Shown here: positions 62,282 through 64,000 of the stretch, one piece after another
Numbering within the stretch: position 1 is the first letter of the stretch
Layout: the number at the start of each line of letters is the position of its first letter
NCBI RefSeq assembly: GCF_028769735.1
Contig: NC_088173.1
Span: 63,210,421-63,274,420, forward strand
Source: Zonotrichia leucophrys gambelii
Taxonomy: Eukaryota > Chordata > Aves > Passeriformes > Passerellidae
DNA length: 64,000 nucleotides
Reading direction: 5' to 3'
Translations under genes and position numbers: made by a program
The notes under the pieces: generated by a model
Database searches by the model: none
Told to the model about the DNA's origin: nothing
The model's input: only the letters and a program-made list of their open reading frames with translations

Positions 62282-64000
62282 AATTAAATGTTTATTCAAA
62301 AAAGCAGAAAACAGCTAACTTCACAATCAAGTAACATTTGATAATAACAACAAAAACATTTAATTATTAGAGGCCTTTCTCTTTGATTTCAAGATTTTTC
62401 CACCTGTTTTCTGTTCAAGGCTGGAATTCTTAAAACTGATCTAATTTTGGTTTGAGTTACAAGAGGAATTTCCAGTTTCGCTTACACTTTAAAACCATAA
62501 ACATCCAAAGTTTTCTTAATTCTTCTGAGGACACATTTGGTAACAAAACACCCTTAAACCTTTCACTGTTCCACACTTGAAATTTACCATTGACTTTTAT
62601 GATAAAAAACTATCTTCTGGGTAAAAGTTCAGCAAAATATCAATTGAAAAAGAGAAAGGCAGGCTAAAAAAAAAATGACATTTAGCAGTTCTGAGAAATT
62701 TGAGAAACGGATCATAAAAGAGAAATATGCTTTGTCCGTGACATAAGACTATAAATTGTAAATTTATGACCAAAAATTTGTACCCTAACATTATGTAGGA
62801 AATCATAGTAGGAAAACTCCATATACAATGTGTAGGAAAATCCCATTTCCCATCATTATTGTGATTGTCAGTCTAACAAACCTGACTCACTTAATGATAT
62901 TAAAAGTAAAATTTTCTAGTATTGAATCCTGAGTTTAAACAACATAACGGAATAGGAAAAATTAACCATAGGGATAGGATTTTTTTTGGTAAGAGATGCA
63001 GTTTAAGGCTGTTTTCTGTGTGCTTAAATTGGCTGATTTTCCGTAAGTTTTAATAGTAGGCAAAGCTAACATAGATCTGTTCCTGTTTGTACATACATGC
63101 TCTTACTGTGTGATTACTCTGGAAGTTCTTCCCTATTCCTTTAGAGGTCTGTCAAAAGCAAACCTATAATTCAAAACATGATCAACTTCTCTGAGGATCA
63201 CCTGTATATATTAAAAGATGCCACAAATCCTCTGAATTAAAAATGCCATTAATTTCTCTCAGTTTCAAATCCAGATTGCCTAAATAATACAATTTAAACA
63301 GTGCACACTTCAGGGAGAAAGCATACATGGAACTTTTCTTCTACTACAAATCTGTATTTCAATTAAAGTATTCTGATAAATCATGAGATGATACTTTAAA
63401 GCTGACAGTACCTCTAAACTTGATTTACAAAAATTTCCCTAGTCTGTTTCACAATTTATAGTTGCTATTCCTTTATTTAAAAAATAAATATATTTACCTT
63501 GAGGCATACAAAGATTTAGACTTTGTATAATTTTTATATGTACACAAAGGAGCACAGGTGTAGAGTTTGTACTTTACATAATCCCCATCTGGAGAGAAGG
63601 AAGAAATTTTTCCAGTTCCTAATGAAGAAAAATCACATTAGCTAGCTAGCCAAAAGACCTAGAGTATTATTGCTAATGAACACACATTACAGAAGAGGGA
63701 ATGAGTGTAAAGGTTAGAAATAGATTGATAATGACAGTGTGCTTCAACATATCTAACACATAATACCCCACACCATAAGAGAAAAAAAGCAAAAAAATTG
63801 TCCAAAGGACTATTTTCCACAGAAAAAGAAACACCCCTAAACCAGAAGAAAACACACCAAAACAAACATAAAAAACCACCAAAACAAGCAAACAAACAAC
63901 AAAAAACAAATCCCCCACAGATCAACAAAAATGTCAAAAATAAGACAATGCCATTTGTGGGGTAAAAAATGTGTGTTGTAGAAATACTTGAAAGTAATTT
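62282..64000. other. Unique AT-rich non-coding DNA
   Basis: No gene or transposon is recognised. The only notable object is the A/C-rich tract at 63822-63915. Confidence 0.5.
63822..63915. repeat. A/C-rich low-complexity tract
   Basis: The plus strand is A and C with very few other bases (AAACACACCAAAACAAAC, then AAAAACCACCAAAACAAGC). The minus-strand frames of 92 and 81 codons rich in Phe, Leu, Cys and Val (63659-63937) are its translation and should not be taken as proteins. Confidence 0.9.

Noticed and set aside
63659..63937. 92- and 81-codon hydrophobic minus-strand frames
   Set aside because: Two overlapping frames over the same A/C-rich tract give similar hydrophobic strings. This is a compositional artefact.

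Overview
The window is about 64 kb of AT-rich vertebrate nuclear DNA. It is most likely from a songbird (passerine). It carries many fragments of CR1 LINEs, the dominant retrotransposon of birds and reptiles, and several short LTRs whose sequences I recognise from memory as passerine endogenous-retrovirus LTR families. No prokaryotic-style gene organisation, rRNA, tRNA, CRISPR array or insertion sequence was seen. All open reading frames are short (176 codons or fewer). Each is a chance ORF, a translation of simple repeat, or a decayed piece or antisense shadow of CR1. I find no convincing protein-coding gene, so the window reads as a gene desert or the inside of a very large intron.

Layout. 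1-3988: unique AT-rich DNA. 3989-5290: a composite island with two minus-strand LTR-like units (about 3989-4303 and 4467-4848), GC-rich unique sequence, and a (CCCAT)n array at 4933-5076. 8440-9755: the longest CR1, minus strand, with a broken reverse-transcriptase region, followed by a plus-strand LTR (about 9882-10265). 11518-11945: another minus-strand LTR. 17577-18486: a second long minus-strand CR1 with the end of the RT domain and the ORF2 C-terminus. 20165-26930: six small CR1 remnants on both strands. 26931-39835: a long unique stretch whose only striking feature is a perfect nested palindrome at 27658-27713. 39840-40262: an ERV-like fragment directly abutting a CR1 piece. 41825-42655: two CR1 pieces in opposite orientation. 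45770-45840: a possible CR1 tail. 48665-48813 and 49885-50215: LTR-like fragments. The rest to 64000 is mostly unique, with short tandem duplications, strand-biased A/C or G/T tracts, and a splice-site-bounded 21-base segment at 62255-62275 that could be a microexon.

No set of genes here works together. The biology visible is the burial and decay of retroelements. I did not find an undescribed system. The items most worth checking are the nested palindrome, the G-quadruplex-prone (CCCAT)n array inside its GC-rich island, and the candidate microexon or signal-peptide exon near 62.2 kb.
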